From: Oasisia sp. SBJ-2009
Lineage: Eukaryota; Annelida; Polychaeta; Sabellida; Siboglinidae
DNA length: 64,000 nt
Reading direction: 5' to 3'
Assembly: GCA_964017155.1 (NCBI GenBank)
Contig: OZ024862.1
Coordinates: forward strand, 46,147,374-46,211,373
The notes under the pieces were generated by a model. That model made no database searches, was not told the DNA's origin, and worked only from the letters and a program-made list of their open reading frames with translations. Below are positions 13,342 through 24,460 of this stretch, one piece after another (position 1 is the first letter of the stretch; every line of letters starts with the position of its first letter). The position numbers and the translations under genes are program-made.

Positions 13342-14210
13342 GTTAGTATTGCTGATTTCATTCCAATCAATTACACAACGAAAGCAGGCTAGAAATGCAT
13401 ACAATGTATAAATTCGTTGTATGTAGCTCAATTACTTGTTCGACACGTGAGAGTAGGCCGAGATCTATGCGACAGTTATCAACGGAAAGACACTTGATGA
13501 ATAAGTAACAAGGAAAAAAGCCATATAGAAGAATTAGTATACATCAATATTAGTATGATCACTATGAAATGGCGTCCTGGATGTTTCTGCGCCTATTATC
13601 TTGTGCGATTACTGCACCAGCATAGGTGTTGCCCTAATGCGGCGTAATTCTCACCAACGAGCAAACACAATGATGCAAACCTGCCACCACGAAGAGAGAG
13701 TTACATTTGACAATAACAAGTTTTCAAGCTCGAGTAACGGAAGACAAATTTGGTGCATATGAAAGATTGGAGTTCACTGAGACTTCTGCGATTGTACACT
13801 CATTATGAGCACTGTTAAGTGTATTGCTATATCTTAATTTTACAGTATATTGTTTATTGTTGGCTATTGTATTATGGTCAATTCATATCATTATTTTACA
13901 AACGTGTTTCTCTAGGAACGAACATTGATTGAGGAATGAAAACAAACGTGCCCGCAAAAGCACAAAGTCCCGTACTACGACCATAACATTAATGTTACCC
14001 TGATATAACTTGTAGTATTGTTTTTACTGAGTAAACATTAATCGAAAAAAATATGACATAGTATTTGCACATGGTGGCAATCTAAACATTCAAAGGCCTT
14101 GATAAAGACTGGTTTTTACAAATATGACAAATCATTGTAATTGTTGGAGAGGGATGTGTTCGATAATGTATCAAAACATACTGCACACCTGAGCAAAGGT
14201 CCACAACCAT
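13342..14210. other. No gene recognised
   Basis: No further EGF-type exon, RNA gene or repeat was found by eye. Confidence 0.4.
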
Positions 14211-14214
14211 GTCC

Positions 14215-14364
14215 ACATACGCACGCACCTCACACACGCACACGCACACGCGCACGCATACGTACTCGCACGCGCACGCGCACACGCAAACGCTCACCCA
14301 CACGCGCACGCGCACACAAACACGCACACAAACACAATATATATATATATATAATAATAATAGT

Positions 14365-14452
<88 letters not shown>
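14215..14452. repeat. (CACG/CA)n, (TA)n and (CT)n microsatellites
   Basis: Imperfect CACGCA repeats to 14333, a short TA/ATA run, then an uninterrupted CT run of about 80 bp ending at 14452. Confidence 0.95.
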
Positions 14453-14454
<2 letters not shown>

Positions 14455-14898
14455 GCAATCATACAGATTGAAATGGGTATATAACATATGCAAAGTATAT
14501 TTGTAAAAATAGATTCAAATAATATATAATTTAAGACGTAAATATAAATTATAATGTAGAGACTATACGATATGTATCTAAAAAACTAATAAAAATAATT
14601 AAAAACATTAGAACATATTTTATGTCATTATTTGACTAAATTTATTAACAAAATAGTTTAAAACAATAAAATAAATAGATCTAAAAATTAATTACGGCTT
14701 TACAATATTTTACACATATCCATATTAACATGCACGAAAGTTTGTTAAGAGTCACTGTTAGTTCTTTTGGTTGAACAGACACCAGTTAATGAAACAGTTC
14801 TTGGTCCTGTTGGTTTTTACCCTGGGTAAAGAGTATCGAGTACGGCATCGTGTATTACGTGTTGTAGTCCTTAGTGTTGGTAGTAGTTTGTGCAGTTT

Positions 14899-14899
<1 letters not shown>

Positions 14900-14960
<61 letters not shown>
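14900..14960. repeat. (TA)n microsatellite
   Basis: About 60 bp of pure TA, 16 bp before a SINE head. Confidence 0.95.
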
Positions 14961-14963
<3 letters not shown>

Positions 14964-14976
14964 GTTTGTGGCACAT

Positions 14977-15185
14977 GAGCGCCGTGGCTCAGGAGTAGCG
15001 CGACGGACTCTCGACTAAGAGGACCCGGGTTCGAATCCTGTGCTGCGGTGTTAAAACCTTGGGCAAGTTTTTTCACTCTACATTGCGCCAGTCCACTCAG
15101 CTGAATAAATGAGTATCTGACTATAGACAGTGGTGGATATGTGTACAAGCAGCCTTCGCGCATTAATTGTAGCATATGGCTGGAT
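14977..15185 (+). mobile_element. tRNA-derived SINE, copy 2 (3' truncated)
   Basis: The head GAGCGCCGTGGCTCAGGAG keeps an A-box-like GTGGCTCAGGAG, and GGGTTCGAATCC is a perfect Pol III B box. The body follows to AGCATATGGCTGGAT and then stops where the 23-bp minisatellite begins, so the core and tail are missing or were replaced by the array. Confidence 0.9.
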
Positions 15186-15202
15186 AAAACCCGGAACCGT
15201 GG

Positions 15203-16182
15203 TCACTGGCAAGGCGTGGAGACGTGGTCACTGACGGCGTGGAGACGTGGTCACTGACGGCGTGGAGACGTAGTCACTGAAGGCGTGGAGACGTGGTCAC
15301 TGACGGCGTGGAGACGTAGTCACTGACGGCGTGGAGACGTGGGCACTGACGGCGTGGAGACGTAGTCACTAACGGCGTGGAGACGTGGTCACTGACGGCG
15401 TGGAGACGTCAGCACTGACGGCGTGGAGACGTGGGCACTGACGGCGTGGAGACGTGGGCATTGACGGCGTCGAGACGTGGTCACTGACGGCGTGGAGACG
15501 TGGTCACTGACGGCGTGGAGACGTGATCACTGACGGCGTGGACACGTGGGCACTGACGGCGTGGAGACGTGGTCACTGACGGCGTGGAGACGTCAGCACT
15601 GACGGCGTGGAGACGTGGTCACTGACGGCGTGGAGACGTGGGCATTGACGGCGTCGAGACGTGGTCACTGACGGCGTGGAGACGTGGTCACTGACGGCGT
15701 GGAGACGTGGTCACTGACGGCGTGGAGACGTGATCACTGACGGCGTGGACACGTGGGCACTGACGGCGTGGAGACGTGGTCACTGACGGCGTGGAGACGT
15801 CAGCACTGACGGCGTGGAGACGTGGTCACTGACGGCGTGGAGACGTGGGCATTGACGGCGTCGAGACGTGGTCACTGACGGCGTGGAGACGTGGTCACTG
15901 ACGGCGTGGAGACGTGGTCACTGACGGCGTGGAGACGTGATCACTGACGGCGTGGACACGTGGGCACTGACGGCGTGGAGACGTGGTCACTGACGGCGTG
16001 GAGACGTCAGCACTGACGGCGTGGAGACGTCGGCACTGACGGCGTGGAGACGTCAGCACTGACGGCGTGGAGAAGTGGGCTTTGACGGCGTGGAGACGTG
16101 GTCACTGACGGCGTGGAGACGTCGGCACTGACGGCGTGGAGACGTGGGCACTGACGGCGTGGAGACGTGGGCACTGACGGCG
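15203..16182. repeat. 23-bp minisatellite with higher-order structure
   Basis: About 42 tandem copies of ACGTGGTCACTGACGGCGTGGAG with single-base variants (GGGCACTGAC, CAGCACTGAC, GATCACTGAC, GCGTCGAG, GTGGACACG). The variant ATTGACGGCGTCGAG recurs at about 15460, 15644 and 15851, so a block of eight then nine units has itself been duplicated. It is much more GC-rich than its surroundings. A 94-codon minus-strand ORF is repeat-derived. Confidence 0.95.
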
Positions 16183-16192
16183 TTTTTACTGT

Positions 16193-16490
16193 TGTAGTTC
16201 CAGTTCCAGCTCTACTGTGTAAGGGGGAGTACGTTACATGTGTATACAATTTGGAACTACAAAAGGACGGAACATTTATGTAATGTGACAATTGCCACGA
16301 TTACTTGGAAATCTCAAATGGAACGGTTACCTGGAAATCATGTCCATATGTCGAGGGTTTCAATGTAGTTATACGGAAATGTGTATATAATATTACCTGT
16401 CCATCAGTAATCCATTATTTGATTTCTGGAATGTTTATTGATCAACCCTTTGTATCAATACGCCTCTCAGCTACGTTTCCAATTATTTAG
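16193..16490 (+). pseudogene. Possible decayed extracellular-domain exon
   Basis: It follows a good acceptor (TTTTACTGTTGTAG). The frame gives a cysteine-containing block, an in-frame stop at about 16280, then CDNCHDYLEISNGTVTW and further paired cysteines with an N-glycosylation-like NIT. The CxDYLEI pattern is reminiscent of a CUB-type domain, but the stop, the short length and the lack of a clear donor leave this uncertain. It could be a remnant of the gene that carries the upstream EGF exons. Confidence 0.25.
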
Positions 16491-16721
16491 GCGCAACAGT
16501 AAGTTGCGTATTATTATTTTATGCATGTATGCATGATTACATATATACATGCATGCATACATACATGAATATATACGTACATGTATACCTACGTGAATAC
16601 GCACATACCTACAAACATACGTACATACATACCCACACATGCCTACATAAAATAACTATTTCCCCCGAAACAAACTTATTGCCTTCAAATGCGACATTAG
16701 TTATTGTCATTCTATTTGTTG

Positions 16722-17010
16722 TTATTCAGTTGACGACATTAGTTATTGTCTTTGTATTTATTGTTATCCAGTTGACGACGTTAGTTATTGTCTTTGTATT
16801 TATTGTTATCCAGTTGACGACCTTAGTTATTGTCTTTGTATTTATTGTTATCCAGTTGACGACATTGGTTATTGTCTTTGTATTTATTGTTATCCAGTTG
16901 ACGACGTTAGTTATTGTCTTTGTATTTATTGTTATCCAGTTGACGACATTGGTTATTGTCTTTGTATTTATTGTTATCCAGTTGACGACATTAGTTATTG
17001 TGTGTATAGT
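16722..17010. repeat. 42-bp tandem repeat, about 7 copies
   Basis: The unit begins GACGACATTAGTTATTGTCT and continues TTGTATTTATTGTTATCCAGTT, with two or three variable positions. Because 42 is a multiple of three, the plus strand reads open through the array as a 14-residue hydrophobic repeat. The last unit runs without a break into the LINE endonuclease reading frame at about 17000. Confidence 0.9.
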
Positions 17011-18060
17011 TTAGGTCTTTATCCGCTAATTGATGAGCCTACCAGGATCACAGATAACTCAACTACACTAATAGATAACATGTTCACAAATGAATTACGC
17101 TTCAGTCTAACTAGTGGTATTATGTTCAATGACATTAGTGATCATTTACCCATTTTTGCACTATGTGAGTATAACATAAGCAGGTATAATGTAAAAGAAT
17201 TTCAATTTATCAGAAAGATGAATGAGGATATAATGGCATCATTTTCAAATGAACTGAGTCAACATTCCTCGGAAAATGTCCTAACAACTGAGCATATGAC
17301 ACTTTTCTACACATATTTATGGATATATTTAACAAACACTGTCCAGTGTAAATAGTTCTCCAATAAAGCTTTGAGAAAAAAAACTGGTTCACCAACGGTT
17401 TAAAACGTGCTTATAAAAAGAATAATAGGTTATATAAAACATTCATTGTACTGAGATCTGCAGAAGCACAACACAAATACAACACGTACAAAAATAAATT
17501 AACATCTATATTAAGAATTACAGAAACAACTATTATAACTCGTTGTTAGAAAAACAAAAAGCAAATGTTTAAGAGACCTGGAAAATACTAAATGAAGTAA
17601 TTAATAAACGCAAAAATAAGCCAACATATCCATACTACTTTATAGAAAACAACAAGAAAATGTCAAAGAAAGATGGTATTGTTAATGGATTTAATAACGT
17701 CTTTACAAATGTTGGCCCCCAACTTAGCACAAATTTCCCCTTACCTAAACAGGATAAAACTATTTATCAGTACGTAGAAGAAAACATTGAACATTCTATG
17801 TTTCTAGATCCTGTTGATGACCTAGAAATTATAAGAACTGTTCAAAATTATAAAAATAAAAGATCAACTGATTTCAGTGACGTTAGCATCAGCCAGCTTA
17901 AGAAAGTAATTTCCAAAATAGTTAAGCCATTTTTTCATATATGTAATGTTTCATTTCAAACCAGGGGCGTCGATCCGGTTTTAAAAGTGGGGGGGACGGG
18001 GGACCAATTTACATATACATATATATGTATTTTGTACGTACGTATATCATATATATCATA

Positions 18061-18119
<59 letters not shown>

Positions 18120-18255
18120 CCTGAAATACATATAACTGTTTTAGTAAATATAAAACATAATTCATTGTATCACTCAAATGGGATCAAATTACAAAAAGTG
18201 CAGGAATCCGCTGGTTCCGCGGTTGGCGATATAAGTATCCACAAAGGTGACCAGG

Positions 18256-18725
18256 TGACCGCTTACATTTTTCCGATCCTTATAAACTTTCCGATTGGCG
18301 TTTCTGCGCATGCGCGATAAATGTAAAATCACCAACGTGCAGCGAAACAACAAAGCATTTTTGGTATAAATGCCACGGGCTGTTCATTAATTCTCCTGTG
18401 ATGAATACTGTGAAGAGTTGCTTAAAATGTCGGTCAATAGCATAACATCTTACGTTTGTTTAAATCACCGTCACGGATCATGGCGCACCATAGTCACGTG
18501 ATTTACGCTTGCTATCAAAACATCCCTCAAAACTTGTTTGCCTCGGGTTAATTTGCGACAAATAACTTTGTAGAGAGGTTATGTATATCCTAACGAACAA
18601 TCCGTAGTATGTATACCATATATGTATTGTCCTTTCGCTGCACATTAATAATTTTACATTTATCGCGCTTGCGCAGAAGCGTCAATCGGAACCTTTATAA
18701 CGCCGGAAAAATGTAACCGCTACAC
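18256..18725. repeat. Inverted-repeat unit inside the hAT-like element
   Basis: Arms of about 100 bp (18256-18355 and 18630-18725) share GCGCGATAAATGTAAAAT, a TTACATTTTTCCG outer motif and GTGCAGCGAAA inner motif in opposite orientation. The central 270 bp are unpaired. It may be a MITE nested in the element or its subterminal structure. Confidence 0.8.
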
Positions 18726-18734
18726 CGGCTGAGT

Positions 18735-19327
18735 ATTGAGTAACAAGTATGAGTATTTACTCAAGTAAGATCAAGTTGCGCGTTGAGGCCAGCCAAGCAA
18801 TTTATCTAGTCGATTGTCTAAGGGGTGGTCGGAACTTCATATTGCGAGTTTATTGTCTAGCTACTAGTCCTATGTAGCGGCTTTTAAAGAGAGAGGAGTG
18901 GTGAGTTAGACTACATGCCCCGCAATTTTTATAAACTGAAAAGTGGGGGGGCACACTTCCTATGCTTTCCCCCAACGCTGGAAAGTGGGGGGACGCGTCC
19001 CCCCCCCCCCGTCCCCCACCGATCGACGCCCGTGCCGACATGACGAATATTTACTGGACTAAGATCAAGCTCCGCGCAGCGGCCAACCAAGCAATTCATC
19101 TAGTGATTTTCCACTGGGTAGTCGGAAGTTTATATCTGAACTGGTAAATTAATTTTACTAATAAACGTAAGGTTTGTGTTAGGAGAGAGGAGTGATCAGT
19201 CTCGCTATATGCATGTACATTTGTTTTTTTATCTGAAAAAGTGGGGGGACATTTCCTATGCTATCCCCCCAGGCTGAAAAGTGGGGGGGGGACGCGTCCC
19301 CCCGTCCCCCACCGTTCGACGCCCGTG
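18735..19327. repeat. Tandem duplication of the hAT right end
   Basis: The roughly 295-bp segment 18735-19030 and the segment 19037-19327 are diverged copies. Both contain CTAAGATCAAG-like, CCAAGCAATT and GGTAGTCGGAA-like motifs, and both end in GACGCGTCCCCC..GACGCCCGTG. Each copy carries a C-run/G-run pair. Confidence 0.75.
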
Positions 19328-20736
19328 TTTCAAACAGACGTTTTTCCAAACAAAATGAAAATAACTAAAGTTATTCCACTATATAAGTCTGGAGAAAAAA
19401 AACATTTATACAAATTACAGGCCAATATCTTTATTACCACAATTCCCAAAAAATCTGGAGAAACTATATAACAACAGATTGGACATGTTCCTTAATAAAT
19501 TTAACATACTCAGTCGAAGTCAGTATGGGTTTAGATCTAACATGTCAACAACTGAGGCGCTTTTAGATTTGGTAGAAGAAATTACGTCACTAGAAAAAAA
19601 TAAGTACACAGTTGGAGTATTTATTGACCTAAGAAAGGCCTTTGATACTGTTGATCATGATATACTGTGTACAAAAACTGCATTTCTATGGTTTGCGTGG
19701 TGTCGCACAGGAATGGATTCATAGTTATTTAGAAAATAGAAAACAGTTTGTCAGTTGCTGGTGCTACAAATCTATTATGTTGTGATAGAGACTTAAATGA
19801 AGTTGGATGATAAACGGAGGATAAGAACAACTGCAGACATGGTTTACTGTTAATAGATTGTCTCTTAATATATCAAAAACAAATTACAAGATTTTTGGTA
19901 ATCGCAGAATAACTGCAGATATTTGTCTTAGAATAAATATGGAGAAAATCAATAGAGTAAATTCCACAACATTTTAGGTGTAGTAATTGATTGCAAATTA
20001 AACTGGAAAAATCATATTTTATCAGTTAGATCTAAACTGTCAAAATGCTCTGCTATTATGTATAGACCCAGTTCCTTGATTAACAAACATGGTATGCATA
20101 TTTTTTACTATTCTCTTGTCATGCCGTATGGTACAAATATTCATTGTTTAGTTATATTACAGAAAAGGGTTATAAGATAAATGTGTGGTGCCAAAAGACT
20201 TGATCACACAAAATTACTCTTTCACAATGTATATATTCTTAAATTATCAGATTTTGTAAAGCTAAAAACTGCTATAATTATATAAATCCATTATCTGTTC
20301 GATTGTTTTTGCTCCTCGCGTTTCAGGCTAATTTCACGAAAAAGCAAACGTACGAAGTATCCCCTGTGACATGCTAATTCGTTTATGCATATGTGGGCCT
20401 TCGTGTTTATTAAATAAACAGAAAACTCAGAAAACAGTATTTGCTATCATTGTCTAAACTTGAACCACACATCTGTGTTAGCGTGATATCCGGAAAAGAC
20501 TGTAACTTGAAAATCTCGCGTGACCGAAAAGGAACAGTGAGATCGACCTTTGACACGTCCATGCTGTCCCTCGATAGACTGTTTACTAGTCTCTTTCGCT
20601 TTCATATATATACTTCATAATAAATATAAGTAATTCATAATATCCATAATTAACAACTAATATATAAAAACGTGCCTTTATATATATATACATATTACAT
20701 ACACACACATATATATATATATGCAGTTCCTCTTTC

Positions 20737-20739
<3 letters not shown>

Positions 20740-20819
<80 letters not shown>
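20740..20819. repeat. (TA)n microsatellite between two GCAGTTCCTC copies
   Basis: The TA run is bracketed by GCAGTTCCTCTTTCTGCAT (20723) and GCAGTTCCTCCTTCTGCAT (20820), a short direct duplication at the broken 3' side of the LTR element. Confidence 0.9.
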
Positions 20820-20821
<2 letters not shown>

Positions 20822-20822
<1 letters not shown>

Positions 20823-22668
20823 GTTCCTCCTTCTGCATCCTCATCTGCTCCTGGCCAGCCTGTAGGGTCACTACCTGCTGACGGAGCTGCACCACTGTGA
20901 TCTCTGTCTCCAACAATCTCACTTCCAGCTCTACAATTATCTCTGTCTCCCCCCTTGATAAACCTCCATCACTAGCCAGATGACACTTGAGCATTGCCCT
21001 GCTTGGGCCCTCTGCTCCTCACATCTACATACTTCCGCGGGCAATCACAAACAAAGTGGCCCTCCTGCTTACAATGGAAACAGGAGCTACCCCTGCGATT
21101 AAGTGGCGCGGATGGAGTCCTCTTCTTGGGACATCCTCTGACGAAATGACCATGTTCCCTACAATAGAAACATGAGCCGTCTCGGGGGTTGGGCCTGTTC
21201 AAGCTTGCTGACCTAGCCTGCGTTGCTAACTGAGGTTGGCCAGCCAGATTGGGTAACTGGTCTATCACCACCTGCATTTGCCCAGCCGCCTGGCACTGTT
21301 GTGATGCCAGCTCTACCAATTGCTTTTGCAGCTGTTACTGCACCTGCGCTATCTCTAGAAGTCTAGAATTGACTGGAGATGAATTGACTGGAGATGAATC
21401 TCGCCCTTGCCTGGCACCAGGTTGTTCTTCATCAAGCAGATAGAGGGCCTCGAGCGTAGAACTCTGCACTCAATGAATTCACTGTTTCGTGTGGTGCTAA
21501 ACGCAATTTCAGCAGTGCAACCAAAGCACCATGATCAAGTCATGATTGTGTAAATGCCAGCAGTGTTAATATGTTTAAAAATAAAATTGACAATTATCTG
21601 GCAAGGGCAGACATAGGGTGAACACTTAAATGTTTTAGAAATTATTTTAATACGGATTAAATTATTTATTCATATATTTATTTTAATTAATTTATTATTA
21701 CAACAAACAGTGTTATTGTAGGACATTTTATGTATTTATTTATTTTACTTGTATATTTTGTTTAGAGACAACGTATACCTTTTATTTTTTTACTTATGTA
21801 TTTTTAGAGACAACGTATTTTAATTAGTAGCATTTTAGTGCATTTTATAATCGTGTATATTTAAATGTTTTAAGTGAACACTCGATAAGCCACAGGCTTC
21901 CTTGTTCACATGCCGTCTGGAGCTTGGCTCTAGACGGCAACTTGTTAAATCTTGTTAAATGTCGCACCGCATCGGGGTGGCACAACACCTCCTCCCTTGC
22001 ACACCCTCCTAGGTGGTCAAGAATGACCACTGCCTTATCAACATCACTCACCCCTGCCTGATGTATATACACATCAAATAATTGGTCCAACCACTCAACC
22101 AGAGTTGGATCACCAGCAGTCACAGGGTGGCCCATACATTTGGCCAGCTTAATTGTTGGAGCAAGCGGGGCCCTGAATTGGCTAATGTTGCTGCTAAAGC
22201 TGCGTTTGACTGTGCAATTATTTCGGCTGTCCTTTCCTCGGCCATGGCTTGGTTGGGAAACAAGGGTAAATAGATTAGGTACTAAAACTTAAATGAAAAG
22301 ACCGGTGTCAGCTGACTGGGGAAGTACTAACTAAAATCTCAAATATGCACCACAAGTAAGCACCACAAAGAACGTTAAAATCTACACCAACTAACATATG
22401 CCAACTATATATACAAGTATAGCTGCAACTTTTATGAATGTGAACCCTAGCACTATATAATACACAACATATACTCCATAACTGCAGCACGGGTACTGCT
22501 ACACGTTAAATATACACAACCACAGCACGTGTACTGCTACACATTAAATATACACAACCACAAGTGCTAATTACAAGTACAACATAACTCATCAAGAACT
22601 ACACAACTGAGCGACAGGGTCTTTTCTTCCTAACTTGTTGCTGGGCGGTCCCCACTTCCGACACCAGT
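20822..22668 (-). pseudogene. Ty3/gypsy-like gag, decayed, no pol
   Basis: On the minus strand a start codon lies at 22245. After a frameshift near 22130, a capsid-like block (22135-21850) carries DPTLVEWLDQLFDVY and KAVVILDHLGG. An AT-rich 400-bp insertion or unrelated stretch (about 21480-21840) follows. The rest (about 21470-20980) has a coiled Gln-rich part with an in-frame stop near 21334 and two CCHC zinc knuckles (CFYCREHGHFVRGC and CFHCKQEGHFVCDC). A further Glu/Gln-rich block ends at the TA microsatellite at 20820. No protease, RT or integrase follows. In intact elements gag packages the element RNA; this copy cannot. Confidence 0.8.
22648..22666 (-). other. Primer-binding site, tRNA-Leu-like
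   Basis: Two bases inside the LTR, the minus strand reads TGGTGTCGGAAGTGGGG, close to the 3' end complement of metazoan tRNA-Leu (TGG TGTCAGGAGTGGG, 14 of 16). That match is from general knowledge of tRNA-Leu. Confidence 0.65.
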
Positions 22669-23024
22669 TGTCAAGGATGGACGCGGACGCTGGATGCTCG
22701 TTTCCCAATTCTTTATTTACATCACACACAAGACAAGACGAGACGAGACAACCCTGCCCACAGTCAGACGTCAGGACTAAACTCGCAGGCTTCTTGCTTC
22801 CCAAGCATTCATGAAGCAATCACGCACAGCAAAATCGTATATCATGCCGTAAAACACAGCCTCGTGCTTTGGTTCATTGCTTCTCTCCCCCCAAACACCA
22901 CCGAACAAACCGCAGTGCCACCTATTGTCACAGCTATTGAACACTAATTAATCGCCAGATGTAGTCACCGATTACTGAATAAAATAATTATATAAATATA
23001 ATAACGTCATGGCGGTCCATGACA
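22669..23024 (-). repeat. 5' LTR of the gag-only element (solo copy in window)
   Basis: The 356-bp segment starts TGTCATGGACC and ends TTGACA on the minus strand, giving the usual TG..CA ends with a TGTCA/TGACA short inverted repeat, and abuts the primer-binding site. No second copy was found downstream of gag, so the 3' part of the element is gone. Confidence 0.7.
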
Positions 23025-23104
23025 ATAAGATCAACTTTATACCTTTCTGTTTTGACAGGGCTTGTACGGCTGTATATAATATAATGTTTAATATACACAT
23101 TTAT

Positions 23105-23105
<1 letters not shown>

Positions 23106-23173
<68 letters not shown>
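23106..23173. repeat. (TA)n microsatellite
   Basis: About 70 bp of TA with one TATTTATA break. Confidence 0.95.
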
Positions 23174-23176
<3 letters not shown>

Positions 23177-23278
23177 ACATATAAAATATAGACATATTAT
23201 AATAGTTTTAACCCATGCATAATTTGCATATGTCCAGAATACGTCAAACGAACGCTGCTAGATACCCCATTATCGAGT

Positions 23279-23593
23279 AGAGCGCAGTGGCTCAGAGGTA
23301 GAGCTTCGGACTCTCGACTACGAGAACCCGGGTTCGAATCCTGGCTGCGGTGTTAAAACCTTGGGCAAGTTTTTTCACTCTACAGTGCTCCAGTTCACTC
23401 AGCTGAATAAATGATCGAGTACCTGGCTATATAGACAGTGGTGGATATGTGTACGAGCAGCCTTCGCGCATTAATTGTAGCATATGGCTGGATGCTTCCC
23501 AGAGAAGCCGAGATGGTGTCTGTCAGGGAAGTAAAGTGTAAAGCGCTTTGAACGGTTCTGATGACTGGATACTGCGCTATACAAGAACTTGCC
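23279..23593 (+). mobile_element. tRNA-derived SINE, copy 3 (best preserved)
   Basis: The head AGAGCGCAGTGGCTCAGAGG holds an A-box-like element and GGGTTCGAATCC is the B box. The body and tail (GTAAAGCGCTTTGAACGG, GCGCTATACAAGAACTTGCC) are complete, followed by a T7 run. Length about 315 bp. The tail resembles the 3' ends of CR1/L2-type LINEs, which would supply the reverse transcriptase. Confidence 0.9.
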
Positions 23594-24380
23594 TTTTTTT
23601 ATCGCCGTGCGGTGGGCGATAAGCAGATACATCCGATTTGGGATGTCCAATCTTAGAATTCATGTTCTGGTCAAGATGGCGGACGTCCAATACTGGTATT
23701 GGCAATTATTCCGATTTCGGATGTGACCACAGAGTTAGATCATTAATCATTCCCCTATACTATATAGACAGTTCTAGTGGCGTGTTCTATTTATATCTAT
23801 GGATGTGACAGACTAGCGCTGGCCAAACTTTATACTAATGTCTAATGATTGTTCCACAAGATGGCGCCACACACAATTAATCTTACCCCGATTTGTGTGA
23901 CTTTCAAGTAAAATAGCAACACATTAGCTCACCAGTTTTATGTAATAAATGTTATGTTTCTGCATAGCTTGGCCATACATAAATTCAACGAGCAGCACAC
24001 TCTACTGTAGCCTATGGCTATGCGTAGAGGTAATCGTTATTAATCCATCCATTTCCGCGAGGTGGCGCTGCCATTTATTATCGACAGACAGGGAGGGGAT
24101 TTCCCACCGCACTTTTCGACTTGGCGCTGGAGGGCTAACACAAAGATCAAATTTAGTCAATTACTCGACCGATTACGCTCGTATACTTGCAGCATTCAAG
24201 GCAAGTATGATTGGTTACTTACTCTTACAGACACGGTTAATAGATATACTCCATATTGCTGGGTTGTTTTTATATTGTCAACACGGTTTTCTCTCAAAAC
24301 AAAAGTCAGACTTGCACCTAGTCTAGCCTCCTAGTCCTTGTAGGTGTACTGGCCAACACTCCTGGTGGAGTCAAACGGTA
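23594..24380. other. No gene recognised
   Basis: Several short motifs recur (GATGTCCAAT, CCGATTT.GGATGT near 23625-23730), but I see no gene or complete element. A 125-codon ORF at 23949 has no recognisable domain. Confidence 0.35.
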
Positions 24381-24390
24381 TATATATATA

Positions 24391-24460
24391 TATATTATAA
24401 TTATATTATAATCTTTAAATATACTGTTTGTGTAAAATACTAGATTGAATAATCTTGCTG
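24391..24460 (+). repeat. 70-bp direct repeat, copy A
   Basis: Identical over 70 bp to 25472-25541 (TATATTATAATTATATTATA to TTGAATAATCTTGCTG). Both copies follow a (TA)n run, and the 1.0 kb between them is not duplicated. Confidence 0.9.

Larger units (their letters stand above)
17962..19327. mobile_element. hAT-like non-autonomous element inserted in the LINE
   Basis: The 8-bp direct repeat TTTCAAAC flanks it exactly (17954-17961 and 19328-19335). The ends CAGGGGCGTCGATCCGG and, reverse-complemented, CACGGGCGTCGAACGG are imperfect inverted repeats of the hAT type. The RT reading frame upstream resumes right after the second TTTCAAAC. Inside are an inverted-repeat unit (18256-18725), a (TA)n run (18061-18117) and two diverged tandem copies of the right end. 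No transposase is encoded. Confidence 0.9.
16990..20290 (+). mobile_element. CR1/L2/Jockey-type LINE, 5'-truncated and interrupted
   Basis: Parts in order: C-terminal endonuclease (17002-17200) with LIDEPTRIT, LIDNMFTN and the catalytic-site SDHLP; linker (17360-17650); RT N-terminal part (17660-17960) with NVFTNVG and RSTDFSDVS; a hAT-like insertion (17962-19327); then the RT core (19336-19720) with KVIPLYKSG, QYGFRSNMSTTEALLDL and DLRKAFDTVDHDIL; and a C-terminal part (19850-20280) with LNISKT, GVVIDCKLNW and a final CGAKRLDH block. The segment that should hold the FADDT-type catalytic aspartates (about 19740-19840) is deleted. Several frameshifts are present. It is dead, but the insertion can be removed in silico to see continuity. 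Confidence 0.85.

Noticed and set aside
15203..16182. CRISPR-like array
   Set aside because: Units are contiguous with no unique spacers, and the window is eukaryotic.
16007..16291. 94-codon minus ORF with Pro-Arg-Arg-Gln and His-Ala-Val repeats
   Set aside because: A by-product of the 23-bp minisatellite period.
16529..17014. 161-codon hydrophobic ORF that looks like a membrane protein
   Set aside because: The hydrophobic part is the 42-bp repeat read in frame; no conserved topology or upstream splice signal.
23279..23360. Functional tRNA gene
   Set aside because: The A and B boxes belong to a SINE head; no acceptor stem or cloverleaf can be closed and the SINE body follows directly.
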